From Aminobacter sp039907765 (GTDB lineage Bacteria; Pseudomonadota; Alphaproteobacteria; Rhizobiales; Rhizobiaceae): DNA of 64,000 bases. The position numbers and the translations under genes were made by a program. Where the stretch lies: positions 186,001-250,000 of the forward strand of contig NZ_JARDJI010000002.1 in the NCBI RefSeq assembly GCF_039907765.1. Direction: 5' to 3'. The first letter of the stretch is position 1; each line of letters opens with the position of its first letter. Below, piece after piece: positions 55,318-63,294 of this stretch. The notes beneath the pieces are model-generated. The model was not told the origin of the DNA. It did not search any database and saw only the letters and a program-made list of their open reading frames with translations.

Positions 55318-55447
55318 GCGTGCGAGAATCACAAAGTCTAAGAATTTGCCCGGCTGTGCGGCCGTCCGCCTGCCGGTGCATCCGCCCCGGCTAGCGCCCC
55401 GGCAAGGTGAGGAAGCGGCGCGGCATGACCCGTCGGGTGGAGTGGGA

Positions 55448-55834
55448 ATGCGGGAATACTATTCGATCACGGAACTGACCCGCGAATTCGACATCTCGAC
55501 GCGGACGTTGCGCTTCTATGAAGACGAGGGGCTCGTCTCTCCGGTTCGCCGCGGCAGGACGCGACTGTTCCGGCCCTCGGACCGGCATCTCATCCGCCAG
55601 ATCATGCGCGGCAAGCGACTCGGCTTCTCGATCAACGAGATCCGCGAGATCATCCAGATGTACAAGGAACCGCCCGGCGAAGTGGGGCAGCTGAAGCTGA
55701 TGATCAAGCGGATCGAGGAGAAGCGCGAGGATCTGCGGCAGAAGCGGCGCGATCTGGAAGAAACGCTGGCCGAGCTGGACCAGGCGGAGGAATCCTGTGT
55801 CGAGCGCCTGGTCGAACTTGGCGTCACCACCTGA
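55448..55834 (+). CDS. MerR family regulator, LiuR-like
   Basis: 128 residues. The N-terminal HTH is YYSITELTREFDISTRTLRFYEDEGLVSPVRRGRTRLF. A long charged coiled coil follows (about 75-118, KRIEEKREDLRQKRRDLEETLAELDQAEE). Only one cysteine is present, so it is not a metal sensor of the ZntR type. The N-terminus resembles alphaproteobacterial MerR proteins next to isovaleryl-CoA dehydrogenase genes, but no such genes are here. Start fixed by the family N-terminus. Confidence 0.88.
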   Translation: MREYYSITELTREFDISTRTLRFYEDEGLVSPVRRGRTRLFRPSDRHLIRQIMRGKRLGFSINEIREIIQMYKEPPGEVGQLKLMIKRIEEKREDLRQKRRDLEETLAELDQAEESCVERLVELGVTT

Positions 55835-55855
55835 CGCCTGCCGCTGCGGGCGCGG

Positions 55856-56332
55856 TCAGATCCAGCGCCTGACCCTTTTCGTGTAGTCGATGTATTTCTT
55901 GCCGAAGCGGGTCTGGAGGTGCTTTTCCTCGCGCTCGATGGCGAGTTTCTGCGTCGCGAAGGCCGCGATCAGGGCCAGGGCGATGAACCAGATGCTGCCT
56001 GCGATCAGGCCGATGCCGATCATCATCAGGGTATTGCCGAAATAGATCGGATTGCGCGTCAGGGCGAAGGCGCCGTCGGTGACCAGATGGTCGGAAGCCC
56101 TGTCCGGCCTGATGGTCGTGTTACCGCGCTTGAGCGCGCGCATCGCCGAAATCTCGATCGCTATGACTGCCACCACCGCAAGGCCGCCGGCGGCGAACAG
56201 AATATCGGAAAGCGGCTCGGTGATCCACGGGAGCGGGAGAAAGACCTCGAGCAGGATCGCGACCGCGATCGCTGCAAGATAGATGATCGGCGGCCACGGC
56301 ACCTTGTTGGGGGCGGCGGAACGATCTGTCAT
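55856..56332 (-). CDS. Isoprenylcysteine carboxyl methyltransferase family protein
   Basis: 158-residue membrane protein with four helices and the SAM-binding region GAFALTRNPIYFGNTLMMIGIGL, then EREEKHLQTRFGKKYIDYTKRVRRWI. Bacterial ICMT-like proteins probably methylate lipid-like or small substrates; the substrate is unknown. The ATG at 56332 overlaps the stop of the preceding gene (ATGA), so the two form an operon. Confidence 0.88.
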   Translation of the reverse strand: MTDRSAAPNKVPWPPIIYLAAIAVAILLEVFLPLPWITEPLSDILFAAGGLAVVAVIAIEISAMRALKRGNTTIRPDRASDHLVTDGAFALTRNPIYFGNTLMMIGIGLIAGSIWFIALALIAAFATQKLAIEREEKHLQTRFGKKYIDYTKRVRRWI

Positions 56333-57327
56333 TGCACTCCTCCATTCTGCATTTCGCTGTCCGAGCGCGCGGTGCACATGGCCGTCGTCTCACGCACGCG
56401 TGTCGTCAGCGCCGCGCTCTGCTCACCGGCATAGAAGCGATCGAACGAATCGTCCCTCTGCAGGTCATCGAGCACGCATGCACAGTAGCGCGCGCAGAAT
56501 TCGGTGTCGCGGGTCTGCTCGCAGGACAGCTGGCAGGAACTGAGGAACGTCACCTCCCGGGTTTCGACCTGTGCGGGGAAAAACTGCGCAAAGGCCCAGA
56601 CCAGCGAGATCAGCACCGGCTGGTGGATGAGATAGGCGGCGAGGCCGTGGCGGCCAACGAAGGTCAGCGGCCGCGACCAGGCGCCTGCCTGAATCGCCGC
56701 GAGCTTCTCGAACAGGCCGGCCCTTTGGGCAAGCCCGGCGACGCCGATGCCTGCCAGGACCGCGCCGAACCACGGAAATAGCGGCACGTAGTCGTTCGAG
56801 CGGGGGACGACGGTCGACAGGCCGACCCACCACAGCGCCGGGTGGTTGAAGATATCCGCGCGCAGGAACTGGGGCGCGGCGATGACCAGCACGGCGACGA
56901 CCAGGGTCAGCAGGGGCGGCAGGCGCAGGAAGGCGAGTCCGAGTACGCTGGCGAGCGTGATCTGATGCAGGATGCCGAAGAAGATGAACGTGTTCGGCAT
57001 GGCGAACCATGTCGCCACGGTGATGAGCAGCGCCGCAGCCGCCACCATGGCAAGGCGGCGCCAGTACCTGCCCCAGTGAAAGCCCTTGGTGTAGGCCATC
57101 ACCAGGCTCACGCCGACCAGGAAGAGGAAGCTGGAGGCGATGGAGCGCGCGAATATCTTCCAGCCGCCATAGGCGGTCGTGCCTGGATCCATGTAGCCGA
57201 AGAACTCCAGATCCCAGGCAAAGTGGTAGATCGCCATGGCGACGAAGGCGACACCGCGGACGATGTCGATTGTTGAGATGCGTTTCGAACGGGCCGGAGC
57301 CAGGTCGGCGGACAGTTGGATCGTCAT
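56329..57327 (-). CDS. DUF1624 membrane protein with Cys-rich C-terminal tail
   Basis: 332 residues with about eight or nine helices. The heparan-alpha-glucosaminide acetyltransferase-like signature is RISTIDIVRGVAFVAMAIYHFAWDLEFFG, with GRHGLAAYLIHQPVLISLVW near the last helix. After residue 262 a soluble tail of some 70 residues holds six cysteines (SCQLSCEQTRDTEFCARYCAC and a later one), which is unusual. ATG at 57327 preferred over GTG at 57336; neither has a strong ribosome binding site. Confidence 0.85.
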   Translation of the reverse strand: MTIQLSADLAPARSKRISTIDIVRGVAFVAMAIYHFAWDLEFFGYMDPGTTAYGGWKIFARSIASSFLFLVGVSLVMAYTKGFHWGRYWRRLAMVAAAALLITVATWFAMPNTFIFFGILHQITLASVLGLAFLRLPPLLTLVVAVLVIAAPQFLRADIFNHPALWWVGLSTVVPRSNDYVPLFPWFGAVLAGIGVAGLAQRAGLFEKLAAIQAGAWSRPLTFVGRHGLAAYLIHQPVLISLVWAFAQFFPAQVETREVTFLSSCQLSCEQTRDTEFCARYCACVLDDLQRDDSFDRFYAGEQSAALTTRVRETTAMCTARSDSEMQNGGVQ

Positions 57328-57416
57328 GGATATCACTTTTGCGGTCTGGAGCGTTCTTGCGCCAATGCAGTACTATAATGGTTTAAACTAGGCGGTAGTG
57401 AGTAGAGTTGCGGCCG

Positions 57417-57557
57417 ATGCACAAAGTTTCTGCGAATGGCGCATCGATCGCGGCCATCGGACGCAGCACCCGGATAGTGCAGGGCGACGCCTGCCTGGAG
57501 CTGGTATCCGAGGCGCTGGCATTCGGCTACCGTCACGTAGTGCTGGCAGATGCGTGG
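57417..57557 (+). pseudogene. Aldo/keto reductase N-terminal fragment
   Basis: MHKVSANGASIAAIGRSTR ... GDACLELVSEALAFGYRHV follows the N-terminus of aldo/keto reductases (typically ANGAxIPAIGLGTW ... AVSEALxxGYRHVDTA). The match stops after about 45 residues. The catalytic Asp, Tyr and Lys are absent and the frame ends at 57626. It looks like the stub of a deleted gene. Some 100 bases of unassigned sequence follow before the ChaC-like gene. Confidence 0.55.
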
Positions 57558-57689
57558 CGGTGTTCGAATTCGGCTCGTCAGACGATGAAAATGGCCGCCA
57601 TCTCGACATTGCCGAGCGGGCACTGACGGCTGTGCGATTTTGATTTCTCTCGGGAAGGGATTGAATACCGGGTGAAGCGAGAGGTGACC

Positions 57690-58379
57690 ATGACGGGGCG
57701 CATTATGTCGCTGACGGAAGAATTGGTGGCGCGCTGCCATCGCGACGTATTCGACGAGGGGCCGGACCCTGACGCCCAGCATCTCGACGAAGACGATTAT
57801 GCCAGGATGATCGAGGAGACCTTGGGCGCCCGTCCCGACGACGGGCCGCTGTGGCTCTTCGCCTACGGGTCGCTGATCTGGAAGCCGGAGGTGGAGCACA
57901 CCGAGGAGAAGGTGGCGCTGGCGCGCGGCTGGCATCGCTCATTTTGCGTGAACATGACCCGCTGGCGGGCCACCAAGACCCAGCCCGGGCTCATGATGGC
58001 CATGGATAGGGGCGGCCAGTGCAAGGGGGTGGCGCTGCGGCTCATGGATGGCGACCGCCGTCAGCAGTTGGACAAGCTGTTCCGACGCGAGATGACGCTC
58101 AAGCCGTCGACCTACACGCCGCGCTGGCTGAATCTCTCCACGGAGGGAGGGCCGCTGGTCGCGCTAGGCTTCGTCGCCAACCGCAGGGGGCGCGCCTATG
58201 CCGGCGGCATATCCGAGGACGACGTGGTGGAACGCATCGCCACGAGCTGCGGACATTGGGGCTCGGCGGCGGACTATCTCTACAACGTCGTGAAAAACCT
58301 CGAGCAGCGGGCGATCCATGACCGGCATCTGTGGCGCCTGCAGCATCTGGTCGCCGAGCGGATCGCGGCGAGGGCCTGA
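57690..58379 (+). CDS. ChaC-like gamma-glutamylcyclotransferase
   Basis: 229 residues. The substrate loop is WLFAYGSLIWKPE (YGSL motif), with typical GWHRSFCVNMTRWRATKTQPGLMMAMDRGG and WGSAADYLYNVVKNLE. Members cleave gamma-glutamyl bonds in glutathione to 5-oxoproline. The ATG at 57690 follows GAGAGG; an upstream GTG at 57672 is less likely. Confidence 0.9.
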   Translation: MTGRIMSLTEELVARCHRDVFDEGPDPDAQHLDEDDYARMIEETLGARPDDGPLWLFAYGSLIWKPEVEHTEEKVALARGWHRSFCVNMTRWRATKTQPGLMMAMDRGGQCKGVALRLMDGDRRQQLDKLFRREMTLKPSTYTPRWLNLSTEGGPLVALGFVANRRGRAYAGGISEDDVVERIATSCGHWGSAADYLYNVVKNLEQRAIHDRHLWRLQHLVAERIAARA

Positions 58380-58456
58380 TTGGCCGACGCCGCATTCGCG
58401 CCGCCCGGCGTCGGAATTTGGTTTGCCGCTTCCGGGTTTTGTTTCTATAGTCGATG

Positions 58457-58631
58457 CCGTCGTCGGTTCCGTTTGGAATCAAGAGGGAATGCGGTGAGGG
58501 CGTTTTTTGCCCGAAGCCGCGGCTGCCCCCGCAACTGTGTGCGGTTAGCTCTCCCCAAGGGCCACTGAAGCTTGCTTCGGGAAGGCGGGGAAGGGTGTCG
58601 ATCCGCAAGCCAGGAGACCTGCCGGCGACGG
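58457..58631 (+). promoter_or_regulatory. Cobalamin riboswitch (second locus)
   Basis: It contains GAGGGAATGCGGTGAGGGCG, the core CCCCGCAACTGTGTGCGG, GCCACTG, and the B12 box GCCAGGAGACCTGCC at 58609-58623. The outer stem pairs CCGTCG (58457-58462) with CGACGG (58626-58631). A further hairpin, GCCCTC-N5-GAGGGC at 58646-58662, sits just before the ribosome binding site of cbtB and could be the switching expression platform. Confidence 0.95.
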
Positions 58632-58676
58632 GAAATGAACTCTGTGCCCTCGGGTGGAGGGCGAAAGGACATCGAA

Positions 58677-58856
58677 ATGACGACTGTTTCTTCCGCGATC
58701 GGCGCCGGCGTTTCTGCCCAGTCGCGCAACATGCAGCTTGCCATGGCGGCGCTGCTCGGACTGTTCTTCGTCGGGATCCTCGGCTTCTCGCAGATGGAAG
58801 TGGTGCACAACGCGGCCCACGATTATCGCCACTCGATGGCGTTCCCCTGCCACTAA
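58677..58856 (+). CDS. cbtB: Cobalt transporter subunit CbtB
   Basis: 59 residues with one transmembrane helix (LAMAALLGLFFVGILGF) and a His-rich C-terminus (VVHNAAHDYRHSMAFPCH) expected to bind cobalt. It is always paired with CbtA under B12 riboswitches. AAGGAC precedes the ATG at 58677. Confidence 0.92.
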   Translation: MTTVSSAIGAGVSAQSRNMQLAMAALLGLFFVGILGFSQMEVVHNAAHDYRHSMAFPCH

Positions 58857-58871
58857 CGGAAGTTCTTCGAT

Positions 58872-59636
58872 ATGTCCGTGTTTCGCAACGTCGTGTTCAT
58901 CGCGGCGATCAGCGGCCTATTCGCCGGCGTGATCCTGGCCGCGCTCCAGACCTATTCGACCGATCCGCTGATCTTCAAGGCAGAGACCTACGAGAACGCC
59001 GGCGGTCATGACCATCTCACGGCGCCGGCCGCCGGGACCGAAATGTCCGCCCCGGCCGCCGACGCTCAGGCAGCGGCACCGCAGGAGCCCGAGGCGGAGG
59101 CCTGGGCGCCGGCCGACGGTTTCGAACGTTTCGCCTATACGGCGCTCGCCAACGTGGTGAGCGGCGTGGCCTTCGCGCTGATCCTGGTCGCGGCCTCCGA
59201 GTTTGCCGGCGGCATCGCCAACTGGCGCCAGGGCGTGTTCTGGGGCTTTGCCGGATTCGCCGTGTTCACGCTCGCGCCCGGCCTGGGACTGCCGCCGGAA
59301 CTGCCGGCGATGCCGGCGGCCGACCTAGGCGACCGCCAGGTCTGGTGGACGCTCACGGTGCTCGCCACCGCCGCGGGCCTTGCGCTCATCGCGTTCCGCA
59401 AGTCGCTGCCGCTCGCCATCCTGGGCGTCGCACTGATCGTCGCGCCGCATGTCGTCGGCGCACCGCAGCCGGCGAGCCACGAGACGCCGATCCCGGTGGA
59501 CCTGCATCGCAGCTTCGTCGTCGCCACCACGATATCGAACCTCGTGTTCTGGGTCGTCCTCGGTGCCGTCGCAGGCTTCGTGCGCGGCCGCTTCATGGGT
59601 GAGCGCGGCGAAGCGATGCGCGGGCATCTTGCCTGA
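58872..59636 (+). CDS. cbtA: Cobalt transporter subunit CbtA
   Basis: 254-residue inner-membrane protein with about five helices: one at residues 5-25, a long periplasmic Ala/Glu/His-containing loop (about 30-85), and the rest after residue 90 (FAYTALANVVSGVAFALILV). It ends with a basic tail. Predicted cobalt importer with CbtB, repressed by B12 through the riboswitch. The stop overlaps the cobU frame. Confidence 0.93.
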   Translation: MSVFRNVVFIAAISGLFAGVILAALQTYSTDPLIFKAETYENAGGHDHLTAPAAGTEMSAPAADAQAAAPQEPEAEAWAPADGFERFAYTALANVVSGVAFALILVAASEFAGGIANWRQGVFWGFAGFAVFTLAPGLGLPPELPAMPAADLGDRQVWWTLTVLATAAGLALIAFRKSLPLAILGVALIVAPHVVGAPQPASHETPIPVDLHRSFVVATTISNLVFWVVLGAVAGFVRGRFMGERGEAMRGHLA

Positions 59637-60138
59637 GAAGCTGACTTTCCTGCTCGGTGGGGCGCGTTCCGGAAAGAGCGCGCACGCCGAGCGCCTCGTG
59701 ACCCAGCATCCTGCGCCGTGGACCTACATCGCCACGGCGCAAGCCTATGACGAGGAGATGCGCGAGCGCATCGATATCCATCGCGCCCGGCGCGGTGCGG
59801 GATGGCATACGATCGATGCGCCGCTGGATCTCACCGGCGCGCTCGGCAGCGTCCCGGACGGCGTGCCGGTGCTGGTCGATTGCCTGACACTCTGGCTTTC
59901 CAACCACATGCTCGCGGACCATGATGTCGAAGCCGAGAGTTCGAGCCTTGCCGGGCTTCTGGCGCGGCCGCGCGGCCCGTGGTTCGTCGTCGCCAACGAG
60001 GTCGGGCTCGGCATCGTGCCGGACAATGCGCTTGGCCGCCGTTTCCGCGATGCGGCCGGACGGCTCAATCAACAGGTGGCGGCAGGCGCCGACGAGGTGC
60101 TGTTCATGGTCGCCGGCCTGCCGATGAAGGTGAAGTGA
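59629..60138 (+). CDS. cobU: Adenosylcobinamide kinase / adenosylcobinamide-phosphate guanylyltransferase
   Basis: Bifunctional enzyme (CobP in P. denitrificans) that phosphorylates and then guanylylates adenosylcobinamide. The 169 residues have the P-loop LTFLLGGARSGKSAHAERLV, YIATAQAYDEEMRERI, and VLVDCLTLWLSNHML. No ATG is available. I place the start at TTG 59629 (overlapping the cbtA stop by eight bases) because it gives the family N-terminus. GTG at 59599 is the alternative. Confidence 0.88.
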   Translation: MPEKLTFLLGGARSGKSAHAERLVTQHPAPWTYIATAQAYDEEMRERIDIHRARRGAGWHTIDAPLDLTGALGSVPDGVPVLVDCLTLWLSNHMLADHDVEAESSSLAGLLARPRGPWFVVANEVGLGIVPDNALGRRFRDAAGRLNQQVAAGADEVLFMVAGLPMKVK

Positions 60139-60139
60139 C

Positions 60140-60757
60140 ATGAAGACCATCGACGACCAGGAAGCCGAGCGGCACCGCGCCAAGATGGCCAAGCGCAAGG
60201 CCGTGCAAGATGCCGAGGTGGCAGGCAAGACCATCGTCGAGAAGGGCCTTTTGATCGTCAACACCGGCCCCGGCAAGGGCAAGTCGACGGCGGCCTTCGG
60301 GCTGGCGCTGCGCATGCTCGGCTACGGCCACCGCGTCGGCGTGGTGCAGTTCATCAAGGGCGCCTGGCATTCGGGCGAGCAGGACGCTTTCGCGGCATTC
60401 GGCGACCGTGTCGTCTGGCACACGATGGGCGAGGGTTTCACCTGGGAGACCCAAGACATCAAGCGCGACATCGCCGCTGCCGAGGCGGCATGGTCGAAGG
60501 CGCAGGAGCTGCTCGCCGATCCGAGCATTTCGCTCGTCGTGCTCGACGAGCTCAACATCGCGCTTCGCTACGACTATCTCGACCTGGACGCCGTGGTTGC
60601 CGCGCTCAAGGGCCGGCGCGAGGGCCTGCATGTCGTGGTCACAGGCCGCAACGCCAAGCCGGCGCTGGTGGAGGCGGCCGATCTCGTCACCGAAATGGGC
60701 GCCACCAAGCACCATTTTTCGGCGGGCGTGAAGGCGCAGAAGGGGATCGAGTTCTGA
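60140..60757 (+). CDS. cobO: Cob(I)yrinic acid a,c-diamide adenosyltransferase
   Basis: 205-residue CobO/BtuR-type enzyme that attaches the 5'-deoxyadenosyl group. The P-loop is LLIVNTGPGKGKSTAAFGLALRMLGYG, with LVVLDELNIALRYDYLDLD and HVVVTGRNAKPALVEAADLVTEM. Starts one base after cobU. Confidence 0.95.
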   Translation: MKTIDDQEAERHRAKMAKRKAVQDAEVAGKTIVEKGLLIVNTGPGKGKSTAAFGLALRMLGYGHRVGVVQFIKGAWHSGEQDAFAAFGDRVVWHTMGEGFTWETQDIKRDIAAAEAAWSKAQELLADPSISLVVLDELNIALRYDYLDLDAVVAALKGRREGLHVVVTGRNAKPALVEAADLVTEMGATKHHFSAGVKAQKGIEF

Positions 60758-60771
60758 GCGGCAGGGCCGCT

Positions 60772-61737
60772 TCAGAACCACATGGCCAATCCGACCGCTC
60801 CGATCGCGCCGACTAGAATGGCATCGGCCGTCCAATAGAGACGCAAGGCGGCACGGATGTCGGAGGCGTTGGCGTCGCGTCGGCCGCCGGCGCCCATGAT
60901 GGTGTCGTCGACCATCACGCCGCCATAGCTGCGCGGGCCGGCGAGCGCCAGGCCGAGCGCGCCCGCCATGGCGGCCTCGGGCCAGCCGGCATTGGGCGAA
61001 CGGTGCTGCTTCGCATCGCGCCAGACCGCGTGCCAGGCGGCCTTGGGGTCGGCGCCGGGCACTAGGAAGGCGGCGAGCACGATTGCGAGCGCCGTCAAGC
61101 GCGAGGCTGGCAGGTTGATGAGGTCGTCGAAGCGGGCGGCCGCCCAACCGAAGGCCTCGTGGCGCTTGGTGCGGTGGCCGATCATCGAATCGGCGGTGTT
61201 GGCGGCCTTGTAGGCGGCACCGCCGGCAAAGCCGAGGACGGCCAGCCAGAAGGCCGGGGCGGTGATGCCGTCGGAAAAGTTCTCGGCCAGGCTTTCGATG
61301 GCGGCGCGGCTGACACCGGCCTCGTCGAGCCGTTCGGGGTCGCGTCCGACAATCTGGGACACGGCCTTGCGGCCGGCGGCAAGACCGCCGCTGTCGAGCG
61401 CGTCGGCCACGGCGCGGACGTGGATGCCGAGGCTGCGCTGGGCAACGAGGCTGCTCGCTGCGATCGCCGTCAAGAGAATGCCGAAGGGCAGGAGGCCGAA
61501 CAGGCGCTCGATGGCGAATGCCGTGGCGGCGGGAACGGCGACGATGACGACGAGGGCGGCCACGCCCCAGATGCGGCGCATGGCGTCGGTATCGGTGGCG
61601 CGGTTGAGGCTCTTGTCGAGAAAGGATATCAGCTGTCCGATCCAGATGACCGGATGGCCGATCTTGCGCACAAGCCGGTCCGGATAGCCGAAGCCGAGTT
61701 CAACCAGAAGCGACAGGAAGGCAAGCGGAAAAGACAT
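60772..61737 (-). CDS. cobD: Adenosylcobinamide-phosphate synthase CobD/CbiB
   Basis: 321-residue membrane enzyme that attaches aminopropanol phosphate (or its precursor) to adenosylcobyric acid. Blocks are FGYPDRLVRKIGHPVIWIGQLIS, ESLAENFSDGITAPAFWLAVLG and NSRNAGWPEAAMAGALGL-like SPNAGWPEAAMAGALGLALAGPRSYGG. It is divergent from cobC; the two start codons overlap. It ends 14 bases from the cobO stop. Confidence 0.94.
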   Translation of the reverse strand: MSFPLAFLSLLVELGFGYPDRLVRKIGHPVIWIGQLISFLDKSLNRATDTDAMRRIWGVAALVVIVAVPAATAFAIERLFGLLPFGILLTAIAASSLVAQRSLGIHVRAVADALDSGGLAAGRKAVSQIVGRDPERLDEAGVSRAAIESLAENFSDGITAPAFWLAVLGFAGGAAYKAANTADSMIGHRTKRHEAFGWAAARFDDLINLPASRLTALAIVLAAFLVPGADPKAAWHAVWRDAKQHRSPNAGWPEAAMAGALGLALAGPRSYGGVMVDDTIMGAGGRRDANASDIRAALRLYWTADAILVGAIGAVGLAMWF

Positions 61738-62782
61738 GACGCTTCTTGCAGGACGTAGGACTGGGACGGTCGATCACGGCGGCAGCCTGGAGCGGGCGAG
61801 GGCGCTGTTTCCGGGAGCGCCCGAGCCGTTCGTCGACCTTTCGACCGGGATCAATCCGCACTCCTATCCGCTTTTCGAACTGCCCGCCACAGCCTTGTCG
61901 CGCCTGCCGGAGCCTGGAAGGGCGCGCGACCTCGCGGCTGTGGCGGCGACAGCCTACGGCGCGCCGTCGGCAGCCAACGTTGTTCCGGCGCCGGGCACGC
62001 AGATCCTTTTGCCGCGCATCGCGTCGCTGGTGCGGCCTGGCCGCGCCTTCGTGCTCGGCCCGACCTACCAGGAACACGCTCGTGCGGCCGCGATCGCCGG
62101 TCACGAGGTGGCCGAGGTCCGCGACTTTGCGCGCCTTGCGGATGCCAATCTCGCCGTCGTCGTCAACCCCAACAATCCCGACGGGCGGGTGATCTCGCGC
62201 CTGGAACTGCTCGGCCTTGGGGAGAAGATGCGGGCGAAGGGCGGGTTGCTCGTGGTCGACGAGGCCTTCATGGATGTCGGCCCAGGCGCCGAAAGCCTTG
62301 CCGGCAATGTCGACCAGGGTGGCATCGTCGTCCTGCGTTCCTTCGGGAAGTTCTATGGCCTTGCGGGAATAAGGCTCGGCTTCGCGATTGCTCATGGCTC
62401 GATCGCCGAACGGCTCGAGGAAGAGCTTGGTCCCTGGTCCGTGGCGATTCCCGCGCTGGAGTACGGCATCAAGGCGCTTTCCGACGGCGCCTGGCAGACG
62501 TATATGCGTGCGATGCTCGCCCAGGCCGCGCATCGGCTCGACCAGGCGTTCGCGCGCGCCGGCGTGATCACCACGGGCGGTACCTCGCTGTTCCGCCATG
62601 TCGACATCGCCGACGCCGCCGGGCTGTTCCGGGCGCTCGGCCGCGAGGGCATTCTCGTGCGCGCCTTCGCCGACCGGCCGACGCAACTGCGCTGCGGCTT
62701 GCCCGGGCATGAGGTCGAGTGGCGGCGGCTCGAGGTGGCGCTGGGCGACTGGGCTCAAGACCGGCAGGCGATGCGCAGATGA
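61736..62782 (+). CDS. cobC: Threonine-phosphate decarboxylase CobC
   Basis: 348-residue PLP enzyme that makes (R)-1-amino-2-propanol phosphate for the nucleotide loop. Blocks are DHGGSLERARALFPGAPEPFVDLSTGINPHSYP, VVNPNNPDGRVI and the PLP lysine in LRSFGKFYGLAGIRLGFAI. Its ATG at 61736 shares two bases with the cobD start on the other strand. Four-base overlap with the next gene. Confidence 0.94.
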   Translation: MTLLAGRRTGTVDHGGSLERARALFPGAPEPFVDLSTGINPHSYPLFELPATALSRLPEPGRARDLAAVAATAYGAPSAANVVPAPGTQILLPRIASLVRPGRAFVLGPTYQEHARAAAIAGHEVAEVRDFARLADANLAVVVNPNNPDGRVISRLELLGLGEKMRAKGGLLVVDEAFMDVGPGAESLAGNVDQGGIVVLRSFGKFYGLAGIRLGFAIAHGSIAERLEEELGPWSVAIPALEYGIKALSDGAWQTYMRAMLAQAAHRLDQAFARAGVITTGGTSLFRHVDIADAAGLFRALGREGILVRAFADRPTQLRCGLPGHEVEWRRLEVALGDWAQDRQAMRR

Positions 62783-63294
62783 GCAATTCGACGATCCATG
62801 TCTGCCCGCTGTCGAAAGTGGATGAAACCGTCCTTCGCGTTGGCGCCGGGCGACTGATCTCCCTGCTCTCCGCCGGCACCGAGATGACGCGGCCGGGATC
62901 GCTCCGCGCCGAGGATCACCTGCTCTTGAACATGCATGACATCGCTGCCGAGCAGGACGGCATGACGCTGCCCGGCGAGGTCCATGTGCGCCGGCTTCTG
63001 GAATTTGCGGAAAGCTGGAACCGCGCGCGGCCGCTGGCGATCAACTGCTATGCCGGCGTCAGCCGGTCGACGGCCTCGGCCTACATCATCGCGGCAGCAC
63101 TTGCGCCTTCGCGCGACGAGGAGGAACTGGCGGCAAGCCTGCGGCGCCTATCGCCCACCGCCACGCCCAATCCGCGGCTGATCGCGGTCGCCGACCAGGT
63201 CCTCTGCCGCAATGGCCGGATGATCGCCGCGGTCGGCGCAATCGGCCGTGGCGTGGACTGCTTCGAGGGCGTGCCCTTCGGTCTGGAGATTTAG
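62779..63294 (+). CDS. Protein-tyrosine-phosphatase-like protein
   Basis: 171 residues with the phosphatase signature NCYAGVSRSTASAYIIAA, i.e. Cys90-x5-Arg96 followed by Ser-Thr. The usual histidine before the cysteine is replaced by asparagine. A possible general acid lies in NMHDIAAEQDG. It belongs to a rhizobial family of small dual-specificity-like phosphatases. Translationally coupled to cobC (ATGA). It overlaps the creatininase gene tail to tail by four bases. The substrate is unknown. Confidence 0.85.
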   Translation: MSNSTIHVCPLSKVDETVLRVGAGRLISLLSAGTEMTRPGSLRAEDHLLLNMHDIAAEQDGMTLPGEVHVRRLLEFAESWNRARPLAINCYAGVSRSTASAYIIAAALAPSRDEEELAASLRRLSPTATPNPRLIAVADQVLCRNGRMIAAVGAIGRGVDCFEGVPFGLEI

